Positions 7,794 through 16,821 of a stretch of 64,000 bases of DNA are shown one piece after another (the stretch's first letter is position 1; every line of letters begins with the position of its first letter). Under the pieces are notes generated by a model. The model saw only the letters and a program-made list of their open reading frames with translations, was not told the DNA's origin and did not search any database. The position numbers and the translations under genes are program-made. The DNA lies in NCBI GenBank assembly GCA_966424055.1, contig CBJLMB010000034.1, positions 7,624-71,623 on the forward strand. Reading direction: 5' to 3'. Source of the stretch: Deminuibacter sp966424055 (GTDB taxonomy: Bacteria > Bacteroidota > Bacteroidia > Chitinophagales > Chitinophagaceae).

Positions 7794-8903
7794 TTATGCT
7801 TTTTTTACCAGTTTGTATTCAATTACGGGATAGCCGCGTGCACCGCCGTCATTGGCGATAAAGCTTACAAACTTCAGTTTATACACATTGCCTGCTGCAT
7901 CTTTCACCACAAAAAAACGGTTGGTGCGTACGCCTACAGGTTCTGCGCTGGGATCGCTGGGATTGCCCGAGGTAACACGCCACTTATCACCAATGGCATC
8001 GCGGTTACTGCTGAACTGGACTGCGGCAATATTGCTTTCGTTGAAATTATCGTAACTCACTGTTGTGGCAGGTACTTCTGCTGCTTGTATACCATTCATG
8101 AAATTGATGAGTACAAAATCGGAGAAGGTATAAGGAATGGTGGCTGTAGCTTTATAAGTGCTCAATGTCCACTCGATATCCCATTGATTTTTGCGCGGTT
8201 CTACCGTAACAGCGCCATTGTCGAAAGAAAAATAATTGAAATTGAAAGAAGCATCTTTCGTAATGGTCGCTTCTTTAAAGCTGGTAGCGGTAATATCGGC
8301 ATACTGCAGTTTGTACCCGTTGCCGCTGCGCAGTATTCTTATTTTCTGCCATTTGCGTGCCACCGGCGGATAAGAAGACCCGCTGCTATTGAGTATGCCT
8401 GCGCTACCGGTGTTAACGATATATACTTTATTGTCTGCATCATTGACGGCTACCTGTTTAATCACTGTGCCGTTGAGATAAGCTGTTTTACCTGCGTCTA
8501 CAGGGTCTATCACATTGAAAGATCCATCGCCCTGGCCCAGCAGCAATGTTTTACTGGCTACCAGTGGTATAGTATCCTGTGCGTTTACCTGGTTGAGATC
8601 GGTTTTGTTCAAGGCAATGGCAGTAGCACCGGTGCTATGGTTGATGATGACCCTGTAATCATCGCCACTGTAAAAACCAAGATCCCAGGAAACGCGTTTG
8701 GCAGAATCCTGCTTATCTGCGCTGAACTGAACAAAAACCGAATTGCCTGCCGATGATCCGCCGGTACCGCCATTTAATGTAAGCTTGGAGCCGCCGGACG
8801 CTGGCGGGTTGGGTGTTACTGTATCATTATTGCTTTTACTGCAGGCAACCAGCGCTGCAGCTGTTCCCGTTATCACCAATAGCCTGGATAGTTGTTTATT
8901 CAT
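7794..8903 (-). CDS. hmuY: HmuY-family heme-binding lipoprotein
   Basis: Outer-membrane or secreted hemophore-like lipoprotein that captures heme for the TonB receptor HmuR. With the start at 8903 the protein has 369 residues and a clean lipoprotein signal ending LVAC (Cys21); the longer frame from 8948 would overlap hmuR and bury this signal. Two HmuY-like segments are visible (RVSWDLGFYSG near 85 and QWDIEWTLSTY near 245), so it is longer than Porphyromonas HmuY (about 216 residues) but like many Bacteroidota relatives. It follows hmuR by 32 bases, the classic hmuRY order. The heme ligands cannot be assigned by eye. Confidence 0.85.
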   Translation of the reverse strand: MNKQLSRLLVITGTAAALVACSKSNNDTVTPNPPASGGSKLTLNGGTGGSSAGNSVFVQFSADKQDSAKRVSWDLGFYSGDDYRVIINHSTGATAIALNKTDLNQVNAQDTIPLVASKTLLLGQGDGSFNVIDPVDAGKTAYLNGTVIKQVAVNDADNKVYIVNTGSAGILNSSGSSYPPVARKWQKIRILRSGNGYKLQYADITATSFKEATITKDASFNFNYFSFDNGAVTVEPRKNQWDIEWTLSTYKATATIPYTFSDFVLINFMNGIQAAEVPATTVSYDNFNESNIAAVQFSSNRDAIGDKWRVTSGNPSDPSAEPVGVRTNRFFVVKDAAGNVYKLKFVSFIANDGGARGYPVIEYKLVKKA

Positions 8904-8935
8904 CTGGTTGAATTTATGGTTATGAATGAATGCGA

Positions 8936-11227
8936 TTATTTCGACCACTGAAAAGCGAGCCCCGCAAAATAGGAGCGGCCATAGCCCATGGGTACTGGCC
9001 CTGCTGTATTGTGCGCAATGCCTGTATTGGTTGATGAGTTTTGCAGCCTGGTTACATCAAACAGGTTTTTTACACCTGCATTGAGCAGGAGATAAGGCGT
9101 AATTTGTTTGGAAGCGGTAATATCCATCCAGTGGAAGGCGGCTGTTTTAGCCAGGTGTATTTTATTGTTATTATTGATAGCTGTTTCGTAAACGGGTAGC
9201 TGGCCGGTGTATTTATAAAACAGGTTAAGCCGTGCTTTCAGCTGCTGAAAACGGTAGGTGATATTGCTGTTGACCTCTGGCGACCAGGTAAAAGCAGGCA
9301 GCGCTTCTGATTGATATGCCGGGTCACTTGAAAACAGGTTATAACGGCCGATCCATGAAAAGCCAAGCATAGCCTGTAATTGTTTCCAGCTTAAACCTTG
9401 CTCGAGTGTGGCACCGGTTGTTTTGTATTTCTCTTTATTGAAATAGCGGTAAAGCTGTGGATTGACAGGGTCTGATGCCAGCCCGATCTGGTTGGTGAAA
9501 TGATTGTAGAACCCGACCAGCGTTGCATTCCATTGTACGGCTGCCTGGTTATTGCCCTGCCAGTTCAGGTAGATGTTCAGGTTGCCGGAATGTTCTGCTT
9601 TTAAATTGGGATTACCTGCAATGCTGTGGTTGGCATCGTAGAAAGAAAAATACAGTTCACGCAATGCGGGTGCGCGAAAGCCCCTCGCATAAGCCACACG
9701 CAGGTCAAGGTGTTTACTGAGCCTGAATTGGGTGTTGATGGATGGGATCACCGGTGGAGCATCATACACCGAGTTTTTACTAAAACGCAATCCCGGCCGG
9801 ATATTGATAGTCTCAACCGGTTTGATCTCGGCAGAAACAAAGGCGGCATAATCAGTGATCGTGGGCGACCCATCGATACGGTCACCATAGGCATGATCAG
9901 ATTTTATTTCTACACCGGGCTGTAATGACAGCACCGGCGAAACAGTGTACTGCACCGTGCCACGGAAAAATGTTGTATTGAATTTGGCCATATCCTGCTC
10001 ACCGGCGCCATTGGTAAGGGAATCTTTGCCGGTGACAAAGTCTTTTCTTACTGTATGCGTACGCCTGGTATATTGCTGGTAAGAGGCAGAACCGGTGAAG
10101 CTCAGCTTATTACTGATACGCCAGTCTGCCTGCAGCATATGCGTATAGCGGTTGGTGATATAAGACTGGTCAACAGCTATATAATTATTGGGATTTAACC
10201 TGCCTGGTACATTGATCTCTTCATGCAGGTAATCCAGCCTGTACCAGGCTTTCAGCTGATGACGGCTAAAGCCGATAGTGCCGCCGCTAAGCCACTGATC
10301 TTTGGGCTTCCATTCTCTTTCTCGGCCGGAAGCATTGCCCTGCCAGCCACCAAAATTATTGCGCGTGCCATAGCCGGATAACTGCCAGTTCTTTTGCTGC
10401 CAGCCAAGACTGATGTTTTCATTGTGCTGTCCTTTACCTGAAAAGCCATTGTATTCCTTGCCTGCACTTTCTTCCTGTACCCTTGCTGCCACAGACAACC
10501 GGGCTTTGTTGCTGCCTTTGCGCGTGATAATATTGATCACGCCGGCCTGAGCGTTGGTGCCATATACAATAGACATAGGGCCTTCTACCATTTCAATATG
10601 ATCGATGGTGTTAATATCGATCTGGCTAAGACTTTGGTTGGCATCATCACGGTTGATCAGCGGAACACCGTCGAGCAATACTTTTACATATTGCCCGCTC
10701 ATGCCCATCATGCTTACATTGGTTTCATTGAGGGTAAGATCGTTTGAGAAGCGTATACCCAGTTGCGTGTTTAATACACCCGGCACATCAGTAGCTCCCC
10801 TGGCTACAATATTTTCATGGCTGATCACGCGTACCTGGTACACGGAATTGCGCAGCGACTGCGGCTGAAACTGTCCTGTGGTCACTGTCACATCCTGCAG
10901 GGTATTGGTAGTTGCCTGCAGCCGGATAACCGGCAGTGTAATCACGCCGTTATTGGTTACGGTAACCGGTATAAATTGTTTTTCGTAACCAAGACCGGTA
11001 ATACTAAGCTGGTGATGGCCGGCCGGCAATTGCAGGCTGAAACCGCCATTGGCCAATGTTGTTGTATGATGAATACCCGACTGCACAGTAACACCCGGCA
11101 GTGCACGATTATCCTGGCTGACAATTGTGCCGGTGATCTTTCCTGCTCCATCCTGTTGCGCGCGGGTTGAAATACAGCACAGCAGCAGGATACAGGCGAG
11201 CAAACCTGTTTTATTGTAGTTGTACAT
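8936..11227 (-). CDS. hmuR: TonB-dependent heme receptor
   Basis: Outer-membrane receptor that imports heme delivered by HmuY, driven by TonB. The 763 residues comprise a signal peptide (ending STRAQQ near 25), a CarboxypepD-regulatory-like beta domain (about 28-105), a plug (about 115-230) and a 22-strand barrel. Within the barrel the heme-receptor motifs FRAP (near 516) and NPNL (near 537) are both present, typical of HmuR/HemR/ShuA. The C-terminus ends in a barrel strand with an aromatic residue (GLAFQWSK). It is the promoter-proximal gene of the locus, and inverted repeats lie just upstream. Confidence 0.92.
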   Translation of the reverse strand: MYNYNKTGLLACILLLCCISTRAQQDGAGKITGTIVSQDNRALPGVTVQSGIHHTTTLANGGFSLQLPAGHHQLSITGLGYEKQFIPVTVTNNGVITLPVIRLQATTNTLQDVTVTTGQFQPQSLRNSVYQVRVISHENIVARGATDVPGVLNTQLGIRFSNDLTLNETNVSMMGMSGQYVKVLLDGVPLINRDDANQSLSQIDINTIDHIEMVEGPMSIVYGTNAQAGVINIITRKGSNKARLSVAARVQEESAGKEYNGFSGKGQHNENISLGWQQKNWQLSGYGTRNNFGGWQGNASGREREWKPKDQWLSGGTIGFSRHQLKAWYRLDYLHEEINVPGRLNPNNYIAVDQSYITNRYTHMLQADWRISNKLSFTGSASYQQYTRRTHTVRKDFVTGKDSLTNGAGEQDMAKFNTTFFRGTVQYTVSPVLSLQPGVEIKSDHAYGDRIDGSPTITDYAAFVSAEIKPVETINIRPGLRFSKNSVYDAPPVIPSINTQFRLSKHLDLRVAYARGFRAPALRELYFSFYDANHSIAGNPNLKAEHSGNLNIYLNWQGNNQAAVQWNATLVGFYNHFTNQIGLASDPVNPQLYRYFNKEKYKTTGATLEQGLSWKQLQAMLGFSWIGRYNLFSSDPAYQSEALPAFTWSPEVNSNITYRFQQLKARLNLFYKYTGQLPVYETAINNNNKIHLAKTAAFHWMDITASKQITPYLLLNAGVKNLFDVTRLQNSSTNTGIAHNTAGPVPMGYGRSYFAGLAFQWSK

Positions 11228-11649
11228 AAAAGCTTTTTAAGGAACGTTTGCAGTGTGCTTTGCATAACTGCAATACATGCCCGGCACACTTTGCCGTGTG
11301 AATGATTCAATAGTAAAAATGCTGAAGCGGGTATTGTTACAATACCAGGAGCGGGTAAACTGATGCAAACTTAGTCAGCCCTTATTTCAGGCATTTATCA
11401 AATGCGTAAATATGATTACGAAATCGGAAAAATGTCACGAGCTTGTCATGATACACCGGCAGCTTCCCGATGGAGAGCAGGCAGGCTGCAGCGCTGAAAA
11501 AAAGAAAAACCATCCATCGATCTTCATTAACGGCAAGCTGTTTACCGGTCACGGGCACTTGTTCCGTTTATCGTAAACAGAATTTCCCGATTACATAAGC
11601 CAGACCCATTGCCTCAAAACAATTTTGCACTTTAAAAATACCGGCACAC
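11228..11649. other. Divergent intergenic region between hmuR and the siderophore receptor gene
   Basis: 422 bases without a gene. Near hmuR it holds TTGCAGT (11248-11254) and its perfect complement-inverse ACTGCAA (11267-11273) separated by 12 bases. Near 11284-11301 there is a weaker CACAC/GTGTG pair. On the other side CAAAA-CAA-TTTTG (11615-11627) lies 22 bases before the plus-strand ATG; its CAATTTTG is one base off the -7 consensus. No perfect TAnnTTTG is seen for either gene, which would fit activator-dependent promoters. A Fur or other iron-sensor site is expected on functional grounds but I cannot assign one. Confidence 0.5.
11248..11273. promoter_or_regulatory. Operator-like inverted repeat upstream of hmuR
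   Basis: Perfect 7-bp arms TTGCAGT and ACTGCAA, 12-base spacer, centred about 33 bases upstream of the hmuR start. The size and position suit a dimeric regulator or a leader hairpin; which one is unknown. Confidence 0.4.
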
Positions 11650-14154
11650 ATGAAAGCGTTACAGGCAGGCAAAAATTGGCTGAAATGGATATTGGTTATT
11701 CAGGTATTGTTTTTATCCTTACCCTCTATAGCGAATGATGATGATGCAGCTGAACCAGGTGGCAATATCAGGGGAAAAGTAACAACTACAGAAGGAGCCC
11801 CCGCCGCCAGTGTGATGATCAGGATCACCGGTACGGATAAAAATACGGTCACCGATGAAAATGGCGACTTCTTTTTCCGCAATATCGAACCCGGTGATTA
11901 TACGCTGGAAGCATCGCTGGTAGGCTTTGCCGCTGTTACAAAAAGCATCAGGGTAGAAAAACATAAAACAGCAGCATTAGCCATCCAATTGCTGGTGTCG
12001 GGTAAACAGCTGGAAGAAGTGGTGGTGCGTACCGGCAGCCATAACCGGTTCACCAGGTCATCCAGTGAATATGTGGCTAAGATGCCGCTGAAGAACATGG
12101 AGAATCCACAAACCTATTCCACCATTACCAGCGCCCTGTTGCAGGAGCAGCTGGTTTTTTCTGCCGATGATGCGCTGAAAAATGCCCCCGGTGTATACAA
12201 GCTGTGGGACAATGTAAGCAGGCCCGGAACAGGCGGTGCGTTTTTTACGCTTCGTGGCTTCAATACACAAAGCAAACTGAGGAATGGTGTAGCCGGTTAT
12301 GTGACCAATAAAATTGATGGCGCCAATATTGACCGTATTGAAGTGATCAAAGGACCTTCTGCCACTTTGTTTGGCAGCAGTCTTACTTCTTATGGCGGAC
12401 TGATTAACCGTGTAACTAAAAAACCATACGAACATTTCGGTGGCGAAGTGACTTATTCTGGCGGTGGTTATGGATTGAACCGTTTTACGGCAGATATCAA
12501 TACGCCGCTGGATTCAGCAAAGACCGCGCTTTTCAGGCTGAATACTTCTTATCACAGTGAAAACAGTTTCCAGAACACCGGCTTTAACAGGAGCTTTTTC
12601 TTAGCACCCAGTTTTTCTTATAAAGTGAATGACCGCCTGTCGTTCAATGTAGATGCGGAGTTCCTGCAAACAAAAGGTACTACGCCTTTCCTGCTGTATT
12701 TCTTCCCCGGCGCCACTATAAGCCAGTTGGGTGTTTCAAACCCGAAACAACTGAACCTGGACTATAACCGTTCTTTTGCGAGCAATGACCTGGCTCAGAC
12801 AGGACAATCGCTCAGCCTGTTTGGCCAGATGAATTATAAATTATCAGGCCAGTGGACTTCACAAACCAATGTAACCGTAACAGACAACCGGTCAGATGGT
12901 CCTATGCCTTATTATTACCTGCTGCCAGATGCCCTGCTCTCCGGCAATCCTTCGGCCATAGGCGCACACAATATTGCCCGTATGGTATGGACAACACCCA
13001 ATGCACGTGATAATGCTTTTGAAATACAACAGAACTTTATCGGCGACTTCACCATCGGCGGCCTGCGCAACAGGTTCACCGGCGGCCTGGATTTTTATCA
13101 TTACAATTCCAATATCGTTTACCAGCAGTTTGTAGGTAAGCCCAATGGTGTTAACCTGCCTGCTATGACTAGCCTGTTTGATATTGTGCCCATTTCGGGC
13201 AATATTCCCGGGTACTACAATTTCAATAAAGCCAAAGTGGATTCAGCCTATGCCAACAGCCCGGCAGCAGACCCATACCTCAGTATCAGCAATACCAATA
13301 CCTACAGCGCCTATGTTGCAGATGTGCTGAATATTACAGACAACCTGATGGCAATGGTAAGCCTGCGTATCGATCATTTCCAGGACAAAGGTATTTTTGA
13401 TGCAAAAGGCGACAGTACAATACCTGGTTATCATCAAACCAAATTATCACCGAAATTCGGGCTGGTGTACCAGCTGATCAAAGACAAAGTTTCGCTGTTT
13501 GGTAATTACCAGAACGGGTTTACCAACCAGGCTGGTACTGATTCAACCGGTAAACGGTTTAAGCCGGAGCAGGCCAACCAATGGGAAGGTGGCATTAAAC
13601 TGGATTTATTCGGCGGCAGGCTAAGCAGCACCCTGAGCTACTATGATATTAAAGTGAAAGATATATTGCGTGCATCACCCAATCCCTTATTCCAGATGCA
13701 GAATGGGGTACAACGCAGTAAAGGCTTCGAAGCAGAAGTGATTGCCAACCCGGTTGCCGGTTTAAATATTGCGGCCGGATATGCCTATAATGACAGTAAA
13801 TATGAAGAAGCCGATAGTGATGTGAAAGGGCTGCGTCCTGCAACAGCAGGCCCCAGGCATATGGCTAATTTCTGGGCGGGCTATCATTTTGTCAACCATG
13901 CGCTCAAAGGCTTTGGGCTGGGTTTTGGAGGCAACTATGCCAGTGAAACCTATAGTGTAAACAGCGTGTCACAGGGGGCATTTATATTGCCGTCTTACAC
14001 AGTGCTGAATGCCGCTGTATTTTATGATCAGCCCAGGTTCAGGATCGGATTGAAAGTAGACAATATTACCAATAAGGAATACTGGATCGGCTGGACCACC
14101 GTAAACCCGCAAATGACACGGCGTTTTGTTGGCAGTATTGCTTTTAAATTTTAA
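11650..14154 (+). CDS. TonB-dependent siderophore receptor
   Basis: Outer-membrane receptor of 834 residues for a ferric siderophore, by family resemblance (FhuA/FoxA-like, TIGR01783 type). Signal peptide about 1-28 (LFLSLPSIAN), CarboxypepD-regulatory-like domain about 38-115 (GNIRGKVTTTEGAPA), plug about 130-260 with LRGFNTQ and IEVIKGPSATLFG, then a barrel ending IGLKVDNITNKEYWIGW and a terminal phenylalanine (SIAFKF). The ligand cannot be told from sequence. It is followed after three bases by a PepSY membrane protein, a pairing common in ferric-siderophore uptake, and is divergent from the heme locus. Confidence 0.88.
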   Translation: MKALQAGKNWLKWILVIQVLFLSLPSIANDDDAAEPGGNIRGKVTTTEGAPAASVMIRITGTDKNTVTDENGDFFFRNIEPGDYTLEASLVGFAAVTKSIRVEKHKTAALAIQLLVSGKQLEEVVVRTGSHNRFTRSSSEYVAKMPLKNMENPQTYSTITSALLQEQLVFSADDALKNAPGVYKLWDNVSRPGTGGAFFTLRGFNTQSKLRNGVAGYVTNKIDGANIDRIEVIKGPSATLFGSSLTSYGGLINRVTKKPYEHFGGEVTYSGGGYGLNRFTADINTPLDSAKTALFRLNTSYHSENSFQNTGFNRSFFLAPSFSYKVNDRLSFNVDAEFLQTKGTTPFLLYFFPGATISQLGVSNPKQLNLDYNRSFASNDLAQTGQSLSLFGQMNYKLSGQWTSQTNVTVTDNRSDGPMPYYYLLPDALLSGNPSAIGAHNIARMVWTTPNARDNAFEIQQNFIGDFTIGGLRNRFTGGLDFYHYNSNIVYQQFVGKPNGVNLPAMTSLFDIVPISGNIPGYYNFNKAKVDSAYANSPAADPYLSISNTNTYSAYVADVLNITDNLMAMVSLRIDHFQDKGIFDAKGDSTIPGYHQTKLSPKFGLVYQLIKDKVSLFGNYQNGFTNQAGTDSTGKRFKPEQANQWEGGIKLDLFGGRLSSTLSYYDIKVKDILRASPNPLFQMQNGVQRSKGFEAEVIANPVAGLNIAAGYAYNDSKYEEADSDVKGLRPATAGPRHMANFWAGYHFVNHALKGFGLGFGGNYASETYSVNSVSQGAFILPSYTVLNAAVFYDQPRFRIGLKVDNITNKEYWIGWTTVNPQMTRRFVGSIAFKF

Positions 14155-14157
14155 CAC

Positions 14158-15426
14158 GTGCAGCATACTCATAAACGGGAAATAAAAAGGATCAGGAAAA
14201 TTTCGGCCCGTAAGACAGGTAAATCCTGGCTGAAAAAATTGACCGGTCAACTGCACCTGTGGCTGGGGCTGGCCTCGGGGCTGGTGGTATTTGTTGTGAG
14301 CATCACCGGCTGCATTTTTGCCTTTCAGAAGGAGATAACAGAATTTACCCAGAAGGATAAACTATTCATTACACCACCAGCACAAACACAGGTGCTTCCT
14401 TTAAGTGTGTTGATGGATAAAGCGCAGGCCGCACTCGGCAAAGATTACCCGATACGCAATGCAACCACTTATAAAGAACCTGACAGGGCCTGGGAGTTTA
14501 TGGCATTTGCACAGGGCGACCCGCATGCAGTTACATTCAATAAGGCAGTTAAGTATTACCGTTCTGTTCACCTGAACCCCTACACTGGTGCAGTAACGGG
14601 AACTACCAATTACCTGAAAGAGTTTTTTGTTATTGTAAAATACCTGCATTGGAGCCTTTTATTAAATACGCCTTACGGGCAACCCATTGTAGGATGGAGC
14701 ACATTGATCTTCGTGATACTGCTTATTACCGGGTTGGTTTTGTGGTGGCCAAAAAAATGGAATAAAGCCAACCGTGATAAAAGCTTTAAAATTAAATGGA
14801 AGGCCAGCTTTAAACGGGTGAATTATGACCTGCATAATGTACTGGGCTTTTACAGCATGCTGATAGCCCTGATCTTTGCCTTCACAGGTATGGTATGGGC
14901 ATTCAAATGGTTTGAAACAGCCGTATATGTAGCGGCATCAGGTACTACCAAAGCGCCGAAAGAGATCTCAGTGAAATCGATACAACCTGCAACACCGGTA
15001 AATGGCAACCCGGTTGATATCGCGTATGCCAGTGCTGTTGCCCAGCTGCCTGATGCAGACCGTATTGGCTTTACTCCTGCTTTTGGCCCCGATGGCGCTT
15101 TGGCGATATATGGATACAGGGGAAAAGAAGTGTATTATGACCGCGATAACCTCAGCTTTGATCAGTACACCGGCAAGCTGCTGAACAGGGAAAACAGCAA
15201 GGATAAAAACAGGGGAGAGAAACTGATCGATATGAACTATGATATCCATGTAGGTGCCATTGCCGGTATTCCCGGAAAGATTCTCGCCTTTATCATCAGC
15301 CTGTTTTGTGCCAGTCTCCCGGTAACAGGGTTCCTGGTCTGGTGGAACAAACGCAATAAAAAAACAAAAAAACACAAGCAGCCTGTTGCGCCCGCCGCAT
15401 CGAACCTGCAGCATGTACAGGTATGA
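14158..15426 (+). CDS. PepSY-associated membrane protein, possible siderophore-iron reductase
   Basis: Inner-membrane protein of 422 residues from the PepSY-TM family (PiuB-like). Four membrane segments are visible: about 38-58, 180-197, 233-255 and 375-395. Histidines lie at or near their ends (QLHLWLG, KYLHWSLLL, YDLHNVLGFY, YDIHVGAIAG), a pattern seen in family members proposed to reduce ferric siderophores. The start is GTG at 14158, three bases after the receptor stop, so the two are co-transcribed. The reductase role is inference from family and context. Confidence 0.82.
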   Translation: MQHTHKREIKRIRKISARKTGKSWLKKLTGQLHLWLGLASGLVVFVVSITGCIFAFQKEITEFTQKDKLFITPPAQTQVLPLSVLMDKAQAALGKDYPIRNATTYKEPDRAWEFMAFAQGDPHAVTFNKAVKYYRSVHLNPYTGAVTGTTNYLKEFFVIVKYLHWSLLLNTPYGQPIVGWSTLIFVILLITGLVLWWPKKWNKANRDKSFKIKWKASFKRVNYDLHNVLGFYSMLIALIFAFTGMVWAFKWFETAVYVAASGTTKAPKEISVKSIQPATPVNGNPVDIAYASAVAQLPDADRIGFTPAFGPDGALAIYGYRGKEVYYDRDNLSFDQYTGKLLNRENSKDKNRGEKLIDMNYDIHVGAIAGIPGKILAFIISLFCASLPVTGFLVWWNKRNKKTKKHKQPVAPAASNLQHVQV

Positions 15427-15461
15427 TAGCCCAACCGGATAATGAAATGGACAGCCATCAT

Positions 15462-15497
15462 AAAAAAAGAGCACGGTTTTTCCGTGCTCTTTTTTTT
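15462..15497. terminator. Bidirectional terminator between the PepSY gene and hemL
   Basis: AGAGCACGG (15468-15476), loop TTTTT, CCGTGCTCT, flanked by A7 and T8 runs. The run of A on one side and T on the other lets it act as an intrinsic terminator for both converging genes. Confidence 0.88.
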
Positions 15498-15517
15498 ATA
15501 GCATAATAAGATAAACC

Positions 15518-16810
15518 TTATGCAATTTCTGCCAGGCTTTCAGCTGCGGCCCTGATAGTATTGTCCAGGTCTTCCTGTGTTAGTGCATTGTTCAGGAACC
15601 AGCTTTCAAATGCTGATGGCGGCAGGTAGATACCTCTTTTCAGCATGGCATGGAAAAATTTCCGGAACAGTTCAATATCACAGGCTGCAGCACTATCAAA
15701 ATCGGTTACGGCCTGTTTACTGAAATGTATGCTGATCATGGAGCCCAGCGAATTGATCACAAAAGGAATACCCGAGTTGGTCAACACCTTATGCAAGCCA
15801 TCTTTCAGGTAACTGGTTTTTTGATCGAGCGCCGTATAAATAGAAGGATGGCTGTTCAGCTCCTGCAGCAGGGTATAACCTGCTACCATGGCCAGTGGGT
15901 TGCCACTAAGTGTACCTGCCTGGTAAACATTGCCCAGGGGGGCTATTTTTTCCATGATGGCGCGTTTGCCGCCAAAGGCACCCACAGGCATACCTGCACC
16001 GATCACTTTGCCATAGGTAACCAGGTCGGCATCAATATGCAACACAGCCTGCGCTCCACCGGCCGCCAGGCGAAAGCCCGTCATCACTTCATCCAGTATC
16101 AGCACAATGCCTTCTGTATCGCAGATAGCTCTTAGTCCTTCCAGGAAGCCCGGTGCAGGAAGAATGCAGCCCATGTTACCGGCAACAGGCTCGATAATGA
16201 TGGCCGCGATTTCGTTCTTGTTCTGTTCAACAAGTGCTTTCATTGCTTCCAGGTTATTATAAGCACAGGTAAGTGTATCATTGGAAACACCGCCTGTTAC
16301 ACCCGGAACGGTTTGTATATTGAATGTTGCCAAACCACTACCCGCTTTTACCAGGAAAGAATCGGCATGCCCATGATAACAACCTTCAAACTTGATGAAT
16401 TTATTTCTGCCGGTATAACCTCTTGCCAGGCGTAAAGCGCTCATGCAGGCTTCTGTACCGCTGCTCACCATGCGTACCAGGTCGATATTCGGTGCCATGC
16501 TTTTGATCAGTTCTGCCATCTCCACTTCCAGTTTTGTAGGTGCGCCGAATGAGGTAGAACCCGCTGCTTTTTCCTGGATGGCTTTTACAATGGGGTCATA
16601 GGCATGCCCCAGTATCATCGGTCCCCAGGATGCGATATAGTCGATATACCTGTTGCCATCTACATCATACAGATAAGCGCCCTTTGCTTTTTCAATAAAC
16701 ACCGGTGTGCCACCCACACTTTTAAATGCGCGTACAGGTGAATTAACACCGCCCGGAATACTTTGCTGAGCTCTTTCAAACAGGGTTTTGCTGGATAAAT
16801 ATTCGTACAT
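15518..16810 (-). CDS. hemL: Glutamate-1-semialdehyde 2,1-aminomutase
   Basis: PLP enzyme that converts glutamate-1-semialdehyde to 5-aminolevulinate, second step of the C5 heme pathway after HemA. The 430 residues match the family length and show GGVNSPVRAFK at 20-30, SSGTEACMSALRLARG near 118, DEVMTGFR near 240 and the PLP lysine in TYGKVIGAGMPVGAFGG (about K268). It follows the WG-repeat gene by 11 bases and is the last gene of the minus-strand hem block, ending at a strong terminator. Confidence 0.95.
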   Translation of the reverse strand: MYEYLSSKTLFERAQQSIPGGVNSPVRAFKSVGGTPVFIEKAKGAYLYDVDGNRYIDYIASWGPMILGHAYDPIVKAIQEKAAGSTSFGAPTKLEVEMAELIKSMAPNIDLVRMVSSGTEACMSALRLARGYTGRNKFIKFEGCYHGHADSFLVKAGSGLATFNIQTVPGVTGGVSNDTLTCAYNNLEAMKALVEQNKNEIAAIIIEPVAGNMGCILPAPGFLEGLRAICDTEGIVLILDEVMTGFRLAAGGAQAVLHIDADLVTYGKVIGAGMPVGAFGGKRAIMEKIAPLGNVYQAGTLSGNPLAMVAGYTLLQELNSHPSIYTALDQKTSYLKDGLHKVLTNSGIPFVINSLGSMISIHFSKQAVTDFDSAAACDIELFRKFFHAMLKRGIYLPPSAFESWFLNNALTQEDLDNTIRAAAESLAEIA

Positions 16811-16821
16811 ATGCTTTCGCT

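Noticed and set aside
8085..8756. 223-codon plus-strand frame
   Set aside because: It is antisense to hmuY, has cysteine/tyrosine-rich low-plausibility protein and no family resemblance.
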